Shown: positions 7,789 to 15,127, numbered from the stretch's first letter. The stretch: 21,883 bases of DNA from Myxococcales bacterium (GCA_003153875.1 PMBY01000459.1:1270-23152), one strand, 5' to 3'. Notes: generated by a model not told the origin, from the letters alone. Numbers and translations are program-made.

Positions 7789-7818
7789 ACAGACACGCTT
7801 TCAGGTGTCGGGATCACA

Positions 7819-8739
7819 TCAGGAGTGCCCGGCCAGCGCGCCTCCCACGGGAGCGGACGCCTGCTTCAGCGGCACGGCGGTTCTGCCCAGCGGCAAAATC
7901 CCGGCCATGTCGCCGATGACGTTGACCAGCTCGGTGTTGGCGGGAATCACAATCTTGGTGTTGGCCGAGAGCGCGGTCTCCACCATGATGAGCTTCCTCA
8001 GCAATTGCGCGTTGCCGACGAAGTAGCGGTCGGCGGCGTTGTTCACGAGTTGAATCGCCTGGGCTTCGCCTTCGGCTTCGAGGATCTTCGCCTGCTTGAT
8101 GCCTTCGGCCTTCTTGATCTCAGCCCTGCGCGCGCCGTCTGCCATGGTTTCCGTGGCTGTCGCGAAATCGACCGCCGCGACCTTCTCATTTTCCGCCTTC
8201 ACAACCTTGTTCATCGTCTCCTGCACATCCTTGGGCGGATCGATCTCCTTCAGCTCGGTTCTGACGATTTCGATTCCCCAGTGCATGGTCTCCTCGCGCA
8301 TCGTCCTCTGTAGCTCGCTGTTGATCTTGCCCCGCTCGCTGTTGGCGGACTTGAGGGTCAGCGTGCCGATGATGTTGCGCAGGGTGGTCCTGGCCAGGTT
8401 GACGATTTGATACTGATAGTTGAAGACGTTGTACTGGGAGGCCTTCACGCTCTCTTCATCACTCTTGACCTTCAAGTACACCTGCGCGTCCACGCGCGCA
8501 TTCAGTTTGTCGCTGGTGATGATCTCCTGCGGCTCCGCGTTGACCATCACTTCGGTGACATTGACCAGGTACATGCGGTCAATGACCGGAATGATCCAGT
8601 TGAACCCGGGCATTGCCAGATGTTGGTATTTGCCCAGGCGTTCAACCAGGCCCCTGGTGGTGGGCCGAACGACCCGGACTCCAGCAAAGAAGAGCAACAC
8701 AATCACAGCGACTCCGACATAGATGACGGTTGGATTCAT
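7819..8739 (-). CDS. SPFH/stomatin-like membrane scaffold protein (slipin)
   Basis: A 306-aa SPFH/Band 7 protein. Residues 3-22 are a membrane anchor, followed by RVVRPTTRGLVERLGKYQHLAMPGFNWIIP, the hallmark start of the slipin/paraslipin SPFH domain (about 25-190). Then comes an Ala/Glu/Lys coiled coil (about 185-225, with KKAEGIKQAKILEAEGEAQA) and a C-terminal region (LPLGRTAVPL). Known members oligomerise as membrane microdomain scaffolds and often pair with NfeD proteases; no NfeD gene is present here. The ATG at 8739 has a GAGG site and lies 14 bases after the pirin stop. Confidence 0.92.
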   Translation of the reverse strand: MNPTVIYVGVAVIVLLFFAGVRVVRPTTRGLVERLGKYQHLAMPGFNWIIPVIDRMYLVNVTEVMVNAEPQEIITSDKLNARVDAQVYLKVKSDEESVKASQYNVFNYQYQIVNLARTTLRNIIGTLTLKSANSERGKINSELQRTMREETMHWGIEIVRTELKEIDPPKDVQETMNKVVKAENEKVAAVDFATATETMADGARRAEIKKAEGIKQAKILEAEGEAQAIQLVNNAADRYFVGNAQLLRKLIMVETALSANTKIVIPANTELVNVIGDMAGILPLGRTAVPLKQASAPVGGALAGHS

Positions 8740-8753
8740 GATGGACTCCTCAA

Positions 8754-9524
8754 TTACGAGAATCGCGTATCGGCTACAGGACTTGGGTCACGCAGGACGT
8801 CCATTCTCGGAGGCCCCGGCAGTTCCACGCCGACATCGAGAAGCAGAATCTCGGTCTTGGCCTGCGCTGTGAGCGAAACCGCTCGCTCGTCCGTAAGACC
8901 GGCGCCATCACCCGTGGTCAGGACCAGATCGCCCATGGTGATCTCTCCCTGCACCACGTGCAGCCATGCCCTTCGCCCGGGCGAGAGCTCGTGGACCACG
9001 TGCTGCCCGGGGTCCAGCATGGCCGAGTACACCAGGGCGTCCTGGTGGATGCGCAGCGATCCTTTGCGACCGTCAGGCGAGGCGACGACGCACAAGCCGT
9101 CCCGGCGCTCCGCCGCGCTGAAGCGTTTTTGCTCATAGCCTGAATCGAGCCCGGTCTGCCAGGGGCGCAGTCCAATCTGGAAGACCTGGGCCCACTCGGT
9201 CCTTGATGCATTGGTTTGGTTGTGGCGAATGCCACGTCCGGGGGTCATGCGCTGGAATTCGCCCGTCTGGATGACACCCGAGCAGCCCTGCGAATCCTCG
9301 TATGCCAGCGCACCCTCGCGCGCGTAGGTGACGACTTCGGCGTCGTGATGTGAGTGGCGCGGGGTGCCTGCGCCCGGTGGCAGACGTTCCTCGCTCAGGC
9401 TCTCGAGGGTTCCAAGGCCGCTGGCGAGTGGGTCATTTGAGTCCGTTGGGCAGAAGGTTAGCCAAGTCTCGCGCTTGCGGCGTTGGTCGCAGTGGCGGTC
9501 CTTGGCTCTGCGGAGCGTGATCAT
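8754..9524 (-). CDS. Pirin family protein (YhaK-type bicupin)
   Basis: A 256-aa pirin-like cupin protein. It starts MITLRRA, as YhaK/pirins do, and has the N-terminal cupin signature PRHSHHDAEVVTYAREGALAYEDS and QRMTPGRGIRHNQTN, which supply the His/Glu metal ligands. A second cupin follows (VHELSPGRRAWLHVVQGEI). Some pirins are quercetin dioxygenases; YhaK-type members are linked to oxidative stress. Function here is unproven. Its ATG overlaps the stop codon of a 38-codon leader ORF (ATGA), implying translational coupling. Confidence 0.88.
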   Translation of the reverse strand: MITLRRAKDRHCDQRRKRETWLTFCPTDSNDPLASGLGTLESLSEERLPPGAGTPRHSHHDAEVVTYAREGALAYEDSQGCSGVIQTGEFQRMTPGRGIRHNQTNASRTEWAQVFQIGLRPWQTGLDSGYEQKRFSAAERRDGLCVVASPDGRKGSLRIHQDALVYSAMLDPGQHVVHELSPGRRAWLHVVQGEITMGDLVLTTGDGAGLTDERAVSLTAQAKTEILLLDVGVELPGPPRMDVLRDPSPVADTRFS

Positions 9525-9637
9525 GGCCCCGCTGCTCTTCCCACATTGGCAGACAAGACGCCGTTTTCACGCCCGACCGGCTCAAGTGCCAGCAGGTGGC
9601 TGGCGTTGCCCCCAGTCAGGAGGCCGAAGCGGTTCAT
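9521..9637 (-). CDS. 38-aa leader ORF coupled to pirin
   Basis: A short ORF starting MNRFGLLTGGNASHLLALEP, with GAGG six bases before its ATG. Its TGA overlaps the pirin ATG in the classic 4-base ATGA arrangement. It lies between the sigma54 promoter (transcription start near 9659) and pirin, so it would be the first translated segment of the mRNA. No homology is recognised and it is not strongly hydrophobic. It may be a leader for coupling, or a small protein. Its reality rests only on ribosome site, position and overlap. Confidence 0.45.
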   Translation of the reverse strand: MNRFGLLTGGNASHLLALEPVGRENGVLSANVGRAAGP

Positions 9638-9670
9638 GTAACACCTCTATCTTTCTCCCAAACAGTCCAA

Positions 9671-9686
9671 TGCAGCTTTCGCGCCA
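9671..9686 (-). promoter_or_regulatory. sigma54 promoter of the pirin-SPFH-kinase unit
   Basis: Minus-strand TGGCGCGAAAGCTGCA with exact GG-N10-GC. A diverged central box (GCAACTGCCTCTACT, 9704-9718) sits at the same 17-base distance as in its sister promoters. Confidence 0.75.
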
Positions 9687-9748
9687 TCTGTCAGGCGCGG
9701 AGAAGTAGAGGCAGTTGCTATCCAGACGCTTTGGGAGGCCCTGCCTCG

Positions 9749-9785
9749 TCCAATCAAAGTGAGGTGCCATTCAATCGAAAAGGAG
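9749..9785 (-). promoter_or_regulatory. Conserved upstream activator element (copy C)
   Basis: Plus strand reads CCAATCAAAGTGA, then after 8 bases TCAATCGAAAAGGA. The core spacing is five bases shorter than in the other copies (half a helical turn), so this copy may be weaker. Its centre is about 81 bp from the -24 box. Confidence 0.55.
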
Positions 9786-9809
9786 TGTCGCAGAGCCCTG
9801 ATTCGCCTC

Positions 9810-10289
9810 TCACGGGGCGATCTTGTCGCTCAGCCACTGCCGCGTCTTGTCGAACGAGTCCCTCAGATCGACGTAGGACTGCTTGAATCCACTCTTCACG
9901 TCGTCCCAGTCGGACGCAGTCGCGGTTTCGGCCCGGTCAACTTGTTTCTTCGCCTGGGCCCATTTCTCGCGCACCGCCGCGAGCTTGACCTTGGCGTCGG
10001 CCTTTGCCGAGCCACCGGCGCTCTCGACCTTGGCTCCGAGCTGATCCAGCTCGTCCTGGATGCTGACCAGTTCCTTCTTCATCTTGACGGCAAACTCGGC
10101 CCTCTCCGCGTAGGCGTAGTTCCGCATCTCTTGCGCCGCCTCCTTTGTTTCCGCCTTGGCCTTCTCTAGGTACGCCGCTGCCGGCTCCGCCTGTTTCGGC
10201 GCAACCGCCCCCTTGACTTCCTTCGACGTGCACCCCACCGCGAGAGCAGCCACGCCGAGCAAACTAGTGACCAGCATCGTTTGTCTCAT
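9810..10289 (-). CDS. Coiled-coil stress lipoprotein (sll1863-like)
   Basis: About 159 aa from the ATG at 10289. Residues 1-20 form a lipoprotein signal with lipobox LAVGC (Cys20). The rest is a helical, Lys/Glu/Ala-rich coiled coil. The segment LDQLGAKVESAGG...WDDVKSGFKQSYVDLRDSF is similar in pattern to the cytosolic 92-aa protein encoded at 11762-12040, so the two look like paralogues, one exported and one not. Such short coiled-coil proteins resemble the sll1863 stress-response family. It is the last gene of the unit starting at 12273, after a 126-base gap in which I see neither a terminator nor a sigma54 promoter. A start at 10304 is possible but less well placed. Confidence 0.78.
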   Translation of the reverse strand: MRQTMLVTSLLGVAALAVGCTSKEVKGAVAPKQAEPAAAYLEKAKAETKEAAQEMRNYAYAERAEFAVKMKKELVSIQDELDQLGAKVESAGGSAKADAKVKLAAVREKWAQAKKQVDRAETATASDWDDVKSGFKQSYVDLRDSFDKTRQWLSDKIAP

Positions 10290-10415
10290 GGTTGTACCTT
10301 TCATTGACCTTGCCGGCCTAATGGAAAACCCGAGAGCGTGGCCCAATCGAGCCTCGCCCCCGGGATTGTCTTGGCCATCCGAGGATGCTCCAAGCTAGGC
10401 TTGTCGAACTTCGCT

Positions 10416-11306
10416 CTATGGGTTGGACGCGCGCGGTTCGTGCGCGATGATGATCTCGACCCGGCGGTTGTTGGCGCGGCCTTCGGCGCTGGCGTTGTCA
10501 GCGATTGGGTTTCCCTTGCCAAGCCCGTGGGCCTGGATCAGGTCGCCCTGGTAACCTCGCTCCACCAGGTAGCTTCGAACCGCGTCGGCCCGACGCTGCG
10601 ACAGGTCCAGGTTGTAATTCACGGAGCCCTGGGAGTCGGTGTATCCTTCAACGGTAAGGTTTCGCTCGCGGGTTGTGAGCAGCACCTCGGCCACCTGGTC
10701 GAGTCGCGTTCTCGCTTCAGGCAGCAACACGGCCCGGTTAGATGCGAAGAGCACACTTCCGGAAAGGGTGATGACCATTCCGCGGGGCTCGTCCTTGACA
10801 GCAGCCAGCTTGGCCAGCGCTGCCTGAGCGTCAGCCGCTCGCTTCTCGGCATCCGCCCGAGCGGCTTGTTCAGTGGAAAGCTTATCAGCCGTCGCCTCGC
10901 CGTTGCGCTCCGAGGCTGCCAGCGCTGAGCGCGTCTGGTTCAGATCCTGCTTGGCCTTGGCCACGACCTTGCCCTGGGTGGTCTGGAAGTCGTTCTTCGC
11001 TTGAGCCTCGTTCTTCTGCTGAATGTTGATGGAGGCAGTCGCCTCCGCGAACTGTGCCTTGCGCTGGGCAATATAGGCGAGGTCTCGCGTTCGATACGAG
11101 TCGGGATCATTCTGGAAGGACTGCTCCGCTTCAGCGAGCGCCTGGTTGGCCACGTGCAGCTCTGCCGGGGCTGCTTGGCCGGCAGTGCCAAGGCTGGCGC
11201 GCCGGTATGCTTCCCGGGCGTCAACGAGTTCCGTTGGGACGGTGGTTGCGCAGGAAGTGAGAACTCCGGCGCTGAGGACGGCGATCAAAAGACTAGTGGT
11301 TTTCAT
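10416..11306 (-). CDS. DUF4398 plus OmpA-domain lipoprotein
   Basis: A 296-aa lipoprotein: signal with lipobox VLTSC (Cys19), a DUF4398-like helical region at about residues 25-110 (VPTELVDAREAYRRA...), a coiled coil to about 165, and an OmpA C-terminal peptidoglycan-binding domain at about 170-290. Key residues are present: the Asp of GYTDSQG, the Arg of LSQRRADAV and the closing NNRRVEI. Membrane-anchored at one end and peptidoglycan-binding at the other, it probably tethers the outer membrane to the wall. It lies 41 bases after the DUF4398-only lipoprotein, of which it looks like an extended relative. The ATG at 11306 has an AAGGA site. Confidence 0.9.
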   Translation of the reverse strand: MKTTSLLIAVLSAGVLTSCATTVPTELVDAREAYRRASLGTAGQAAPAELHVANQALAEAEQSFQNDPDSYRTRDLAYIAQRKAQFAEATASINIQQKNEAQAKNDFQTTQGKVVAKAKQDLNQTRSALAASERNGEATADKLSTEQAARADAEKRAADAQAALAKLAAVKDEPRGMVITLSGSVLFASNRAVLLPEARTRLDQVAEVLLTTRERNLTVEGYTDSQGSVNYNLDLSQRRADAVRSYLVERGYQGDLIQAHGLGKGNPIADNASAEGRANNRRVEIIIAHEPRASNP

Positions 11307-11347
11307 GCGAGTTTCCTTTCACTGGACGGTGTCTGCTGTTCCACAAC

Positions 11348-11716
11348 CTACTTGTTCTCTTGCCGGAGCTGGCGCACCCGGTCCACGGCTGCCCGGGCTT
11401 CCGCCCGCTCGGCATCCTCGCGTGAAAGTGCGACAGCCAGTTCGGCGTCGGCTTCAGCACGCGACAACATCGACACGGCCCGTTCCTTCTCGTTATTCGC
11501 GGCCAGCGCCTTGGCGTTCTGCAGCTCCTCCTTGGCCAGTTGCAGGTGCAGCGACGCTTGTGGAACTTTGGCTGCGCCAACCTCCTCGGCGGCGCGGATC
11601 CCCGAAGACGACGCCTCTGTGCGCAGCGGCGGGGAGCTTGCGCAACCCAGACCGATTGCGGCGGTCCCGGCGGCCATGGCGAACATCATGATTGCGGTCT
11701 TGAATGTGCGTCTCAT
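11348..11716 (-). CDS. DUF4398 lipoprotein
   Basis: A 122-aa lipoprotein: positively charged N-terminus, hydrophobic core and lipobox IGLGC (Cys25), then a DUF4398 helical hairpin (VGAAKVPQASLHLQLAKEEL, then a NEKERAVSMLSRAEADAELAVALS stretch). DUF4398 proteins are periplasmic helical proteins of unknown function, often encoded beside OmpA-domain partners, as here. The start has a GAGGAGG ribosome site. The product is a short version of the N-terminal half of the next gene's product. Confidence 0.88.
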   Translation of the reverse strand: MRRTFKTAIMMFAMAAGTAAIGLGCASSPPLRTEASSSGIRAAEEVGAAKVPQASLHLQLAKEELQNAKALAANNEKERAVSMLSRAEADAELAVALSREDAERAEARAAVDRVRQLRQENK

Positions 11717-11761
11717 CAGATCCTCCTCTGTAACTTGGATTCCCGTTTCATTGAATGCCGA

Positions 11762-12040
11762 TTAGTTCTTCATCTTCTTGAAAGCGGCCTCGAGGTCGCT
11801 CCATGCGGTCTCCACGCCGGTCTTGAGGGTGTCCCATTTCTCGCCCCCCGCTGCTTTCAACTCGCTCAGCTTCGCTTGCGCGGCCTGATACTTCGCCTTC
11901 AGAGCGTCAACGCGCTTGCGACGTTCGGAGTTTACGTCCGCACCCGCCTTCTCGACTTTCGCCACGAGGTGGTCGAGCTGCGTACCCCAATGCTTGAGCT
12001 GTTCCTCCATTTTGCCCATGTGGGCCGGTGTGTTTTCCAT
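11762..12040 (-). CDS. Small cytosolic coiled-coil protein (sll1863-like)
   Basis: A 92-aa hydrophilic, almost fully helical protein without a signal peptide (MENTPAHMGKMEEQLKHWG...). Heptad-like Leu/Ala spacing predicts a coiled coil, and the WDTLKTGVETAWSDLEAAF end is shared in pattern with the lipoprotein encoded at 9810-10289. It resembles short sll1863-type stress coiled-coil proteins. The ATG at 12040 has GGGAG six bases upstream and follows the 70-aa ORF by 20 bases. Confidence 0.8.
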   Translation of the reverse strand: MENTPAHMGKMEEQLKHWGTQLDHLVAKVEKAGADVNSERRKRVDALKAKYQAAQAKLSELKAAGGEKWDTLKTGVETAWSDLEAAFKKMKN

Positions 12041-12060
12041 GAAATTCTCCCTTCAGTTGG

Positions 12061-12273
12061 CTATGTCGATTGACAGAGGTTTGTCGCCTGGATGCCCGCT
12101 TTTCGCTGCAACTGGCAAGACGCCCTTCGGCGCGTGTGTCGCAGCATCAGCGATACCGCCCCGGCTGCCAGACGTGACACCTCCAGCGGATCCCTGCTGT
12201 AGCAAGCGGCCCCGTCGTATGCGGCCGCGACAAACTCCCCGAACTGTGCCGTTTTGTTAACCTGGGTCCTCAT
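12061..12273 (-). CDS. Small protein of unknown function (70 aa)
   Basis: A 70-aa basic protein starting MRTQVNKTAQFGEFVAAAYD. It has a helical middle (DPLEVSRLAAGAVSLMLRHTRRR), a basic C-terminus and three cysteines. No family is recognised with confidence. The ATG at 12273 has a good GGGAG site five bases upstream and is the first start codon after the sigma54 promoter at 12345. The reading frame extends upstream, but that part would precede the promoter and is not credible. Confidence 0.72.
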   Translation of the reverse strand: MRTQVNKTAQFGEFVAAAYDGAACYSRDPLEVSRLAAGAVSLMLRHTRRRASCQLQRKAGIQATNLCQST

Positions 12274-12344
12274 GGTTGCTCCCGTCATTTGTTCCTGGCG
12301 AATCCCGCTGTTGGCGGAGCGCCCTTCATCCACCAAGCGGCTAG

Positions 12345-12360
12345 AGCATCTTTCGAGCCA
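12345..12360 (-). promoter_or_regulatory. sigma54 promoter of the DUF4398/OmpA lipoprotein unit
   Basis: Minus-strand TGGCTCGAAAGATGCT, bounded by GGCT/AGCC. The central box (GTAACTACCTGAACT, 12378-12392) is 17 bases upstream of the -24 box. The leader contains a small CCGC/GCGG stem-loop and a GGGAG ribosome site for the gene at 12273. Confidence 0.82.
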
Positions 12361-12421
12361 GCGGCGGGATCCGAAGGAGTTCAGGTAGTTACGTGGCGGG
12401 AGGTTCGAGAGGACCGGCCCA

Positions 12422-12462
12422 TCCAATCGAAGTGACGTACCGTCTCCTTCAATTCGAGAAGG
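12422..12462 (-). promoter_or_regulatory. Conserved upstream activator element (copy D)
   Basis: Plus strand reads CCAATCGAAGTGA, then after 13 bases TCAATTCGAGAAGG. Its core centre is about 83 bp from the -24 box. The other contents of the 12274-12586 gap show nothing recognisable. Confidence 0.63.
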
Positions 12463-12586
12463 AAGACACCGGACGGGCGTGGACGAAGCGGAACTCCCTC
12501 CGGACAAGGCGTGGCGCTCGTCGTTGGGGGAAGGTGCCGGTAGTCAGCGAGATGGCCGGGTCCTAGTCGCGAGCCGAGTCGGCGGC

Positions 12587-13876
12587 CTACAACGGGCAGC
12601 CATTGCCCGGCACCGAGACGATGTTGGAGTCGAATATGAAGGCGCCAGCACCAGCTACCCAGGCCCCTGCCATGGATCTGCCACAGGCCGTTGCGTGGGT
12701 CTTCATCGTGATATCGTAGGCAGCCAGTATGTTGCCCTGGAATTCAGAGTACGATCCAATCGTCGCTGAGCTGGCGACCTGCCACCAGACGTTGGAAGCC
12801 TTGGCGCCGTTGGTCAGCAGAATTCGGGTGTGTGCCGCGGGGCTCGGGGCGCCATCTGCGGTAGTAAGTGTGCTCTTCGACTGGAAGATGAACATAGCAT
12901 TCGGATCGCCCTGGCCGTCGAGAGTGATATCCCCGGTTATCAAGATCGACGTGATGGATTTGTAGACGCCGGGAGTGAACCAGTTGTCGCCGAGCACCAG
13001 CGGGCTCCCAGCCACATTTCCCATAGTAGTGGGAGCTGCGATAGGGATGCCCCCTCCCAGTGTGCCGACGGCTGGGGGACCGGCCAAGGGAGTAATGCTG
13101 AGAAAGGCCGCATTCAAGTCAGCCTTGATGGCGGCTGAAGTCGTGGTGTCCGGATACAAGTTGGTGATGACCTTGCCGCTGATTATCGGAGGCATACTTC
13201 CGCAGAGGCCAAAACCCCCAGCATTATCAACGGTCACGGCGTTACACGTCTTGTTTGGGTCCAGCACCACGTTCCCATTGATATGGGTAATTGGCGATGT
13301 ACTGGTGTTAGTGACCCCCGCTGTCGCCGCGATCGCAAATGGGGTAGCTAGTCCAAGGTTGACCACGATAGCCGGTCCCGCGTCGCCGGTCTCCGCGTCG
13401 CTGCTGCCCGCGTCGCCGGTCTCCGCGTCGCTGCTGCCCGCGTCGGCGTCCGAGGGGGAAATGTTCGGGGCGTCGGCGCGCGCGGCGTCGCCGCTCGGAG
13501 CGTCCGTGCGTCCGGCCTCGGTGCTCCGCGCGTCGGTGCCCGAAGTGTCGGGGCCCGCGACATCGGTACTGGGAGCGTCGGTGCTGGGAGCGTCGGTGCG
13601 CGCGACATCAGCATTCATCGTGTCGGTGTTCGGGGCGTCTATATTTCCCAGGTCAGTGCTCGGGACGTCAGCCTTTGCGACGTCGATACTACCCAGGTCA
13701 GAGTTCCTGACGTCGGGGCTCCCGGCGTCGGCGCTCCGAGCGTCGGCAATTCCCGCGTCGTTGGCTTTCGCGTCGGTGCCGGCATCGCCGGATTTGGCGA
13801 ACTCCACCAAGCGCTGTCCGCAGGCGGGCAGTAGGACTAGCAACAGATACAGGGCGCCGCTCTTGAGTGTTTTCAT
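12587..13876 (-). CDS. DUF3494 ice-binding-like lipoprotein with Asp-repeat linker
   Basis: About 429 aa. The signal ends in lipobox LLPAC, so it is a lipoprotein. A long linker (about residues 30-160) is built of roughly 5-residue units of the form D-[AVLT]-x-x-x (DAPST, DVART, DLGNI and so on). The C-terminal ~250 residues, with FAIAATAGVTNTSTSPITHING, a FIFQSKSTLTT segment and a WVAGAGAFIFDSN ending, match the DUF3494 ice-binding/adhesion beta-solenoid family. Most DUF3494 proteins without cold-habitat context are of uncertain role (adhesion, matrix or ice binding). Its ATG starts one base after the stop of the OmpA gene, whose end carries its GGGAG site, so it is translationally coupled. 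Confidence 0.88.
   Translation of the reverse strand: MKTLKSGALYLLLVLLPACGQRLVEFAKSGDAGTDAKANDAGIADARSADAGSPDVRNSDLGSIDVAKADVPSTDLGNIDAPNTDTMNADVARTDAPSTDAPSTDVAGPDTSGTDARSTEAGRTDAPSGDAARADAPNISPSDADAGSSDAETGDAGSSDAETGDAGPAIVVNLGLATPFAIAATAGVTNTSTSPITHINGNVVLDPNKTCNAVTVDNAGGFGLCGSMPPIISGKVITNLYPDTTTSAAIKADLNAAFLSITPLAGPPAVGTLGGGIPIAAPTTMGNVAGSPLVLGDNWFTPGVYKSITSILITGDITLDGQGDPNAMFIFQSKSTLTTADGAPSPAAHTRILLTNGAKASNVWWQVASSATIGSYSEFQGNILAAYDITMKTHATACGRSMAGAWVAGAGAFIFDSNIVSVPGNGCPL
13381..13440. repeat. 30-bp perfect tandem duplication
   Basis: Two identical adjacent 30-base copies (13381-13410 and 13411-13440) inside the linker of the DUF3494 gene. They duplicate ten residues in frame (a GSSDAETGDA unit), pointing to recent slippage or unequal recombination and probable length variation of the linker. 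Confidence 0.95.
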
Positions 13877-13877
13877 G

Positions 13878-15050
13878 TTACTTGCTCCCGTCATTGAGGA
13901 TGATGAAATGGACGACGAACTCGACGCGTCGATTGTTCTCACGGCCAGCGATGGTGGCGTTGCTGTCGACTGGGACTGAAGAGGCGAAGCCGGTTGAGAG
14001 CAGGCGCTCTTTGCTAATGCCATGCGCCGCGAGGTAGTCCAGCACCGCCTCAGCCCGCTTTTCGGAAAGCGTTTGGTTGTGGTCATCGTTGCCCTCGGAG
14101 GAGGTATGCCCCTCGACCTGCACGCGGAACCCCTTGTTGTCCTTCAGCGCCTGCACGACTTCGTCGAGGACCGGAAACGAGACGTCCTGCAGAACGGCCT
14201 GGTCCCAAGCGAAGTAGATTTTCTCCTTCAGCTCGAGCTTGTCGCGCTTTACGACGAGCTTTTGGTACAGCGGGCAGCCCCAGTTGTCCGGCGGACCTGC
14301 CACGTCAGGGCAGTGGTCCACCGTGTCGGGGACCCCATCGTTGTCTCGGTCGGGGCAGAAGAAGGTTTCCTTGTTGATAGTGCGGACCTCCGCGGCGGCG
14401 ACGGGCTCTGGTTCGCGCGGAACGCCGGTGCCTACTTCAAGGCTGACGCCCAGGCTCAAGATTTTGGCGTCACGATTGTCGAAGCCGGAGCGTTCCGGCT
14501 CCTGCATGATATGGAAATAGCGCACGAAGGGCCCCAGCCAGAAGATCCGCGATTCCCCGATGGGTACCGAGATTCCTGCAGCGATGGCGAACCCGGCGCG
14601 GTTGAGCCCGCCGGTGCGGACGTAGAGTGCGTCGGCGTCCAGCCACGGGGAGCTGGCGTAAAATGCGTTGCGGGCGGGAACATCGTGGGGACGGCGGAAA
14701 CGCAGACTTCCGCCGAATGCCCACGCTGTCCCGAAATCGCCCAGCGAGCTGTCGGTGGGCAGCGTAATGAAGGTCGCGCTGGGCCCGGCGTCCAGATACC
14801 TGTTCAGCGTCCAGAGCGCCTTGATGGTTTCACCACCGCCGACCTTGAAGAGCCGGGACTGCGGGTGTGAAAGCGGGAAGGCCACCCCGGGTTCCAGCTT
14901 CAAGGCGAAAGCACCCGCCGGCGTTGGCCTGCCAGAATTGTCGCCCGAGGGCTCGGCCTCGGCTGCCTGCGTGAATGGGGCGACCAACAGGAAAGCCGTG
15001 GTCGTGATGGCGACCCTCGCCGAGTGCGCCAGTGGAAATCTTCGAGTCAT
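13878..15050 (-). CDS. OmpA-family protein: beta-barrel, TSP3 Ca-binding repeat, OmpA domain
   Basis: About 390 aa. It has a signal peptide (VAITTTAFLLVAPFTQAAEA) and a barrel-like N-terminal domain (about residues 45-225). A thrombospondin type 3-like calcium loop follows (DRDNDGVPDTVDHCPD), with two further cysteines near it. The C-terminal OmpA domain (about 270-385) has GHTSSEG, LSEKRAEAV and NNRRVEF. The Asp that contacts peptidoglycan in GHTD is Ser here, while the Arg of LSEKRAE is kept, so wall binding may be altered. The ATG at 15050 has a GGAGG site. First gene downstream of the sigma54 promoter at 15151; the leader holds a perfect CCCGCA/TGCGGG stem-loop (15112-15127). Confidence 0.9.
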   Translation of the reverse strand: MTRRFPLAHSARVAITTTAFLLVAPFTQAAEAEPSGDNSGRPTPAGAFALKLEPGVAFPLSHPQSRLFKVGGGETIKALWTLNRYLDAGPSATFITLPTDSSLGDFGTAWAFGGSLRFRRPHDVPARNAFYASSPWLDADALYVRTGGLNRAGFAIAAGISVPIGESRIFWLGPFVRYFHIMQEPERSGFDNRDAKILSLGVSLEVGTGVPREPEPVAAAEVRTINKETFFCPDRDNDGVPDTVDHCPDVAGPPDNWGCPLYQKLVVKRDKLELKEKIYFAWDQAVLQDVSFPVLDEVVQALKDNKGFRVQVEGHTSSEGNDDHNQTLSEKRAEAVLDYLAAHGISKERLLSTGFASSVPVDSNATIAGRENNRRVEFVVHFIILNDGSK

Positions 15051-15111
15051 TTGGGCCTCCGGTTGCGTTTGGTCCTGGCGGAGATCATCCCCGCACGGCA
15101 GTTCTTGCCAG

Positions 15112-15127
15112 CCCGCACCGATGCGGG
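15112..15127 (-). other. Stem-loop in the OmpA 5' leader
   Basis: A perfect 6-bp stem CCCGCA/TGCGGG with a 4-base loop, about 12 bases after the predicted sigma54 start and about 60 bases before the ATG. There is no following U-tract, so it is not a typical terminator; it may protect the 5' end. Confidence 0.5.

Noticed and set aside
7180..8313. 377-codon plus-strand open frame across the kinase and SPFH genes
   Set aside because: It is antisense to two clear protein families and its product has no recognisable features; a GC-rich shadow.
10290..10415. Gap between the DUF4398-OmpA gene and the coiled-coil lipoprotein gene searched for its own promoter or terminator
   Set aside because: No GG-N10-GC site with TGGC and TGC boxes, no activator element and no stem followed by a U-tract was found.
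13381..13800. Repetitive GTCGG-rich DNA considered as a CRISPR or satellite array
   Set aside because: The repeats are in frame, five codons long and degenerate, and encode the Asp-repeat linker; no spacer structure.
12975..13979. Long plus-strand open frame antisense to the DUF3494 and OmpA genes
   Set aside because: It mirrors the Asp-repeat linker and high-GC codons of the minus-strand genes, has no ribosome site and gives a Ser/Ala/Val-rich low-complexity product.
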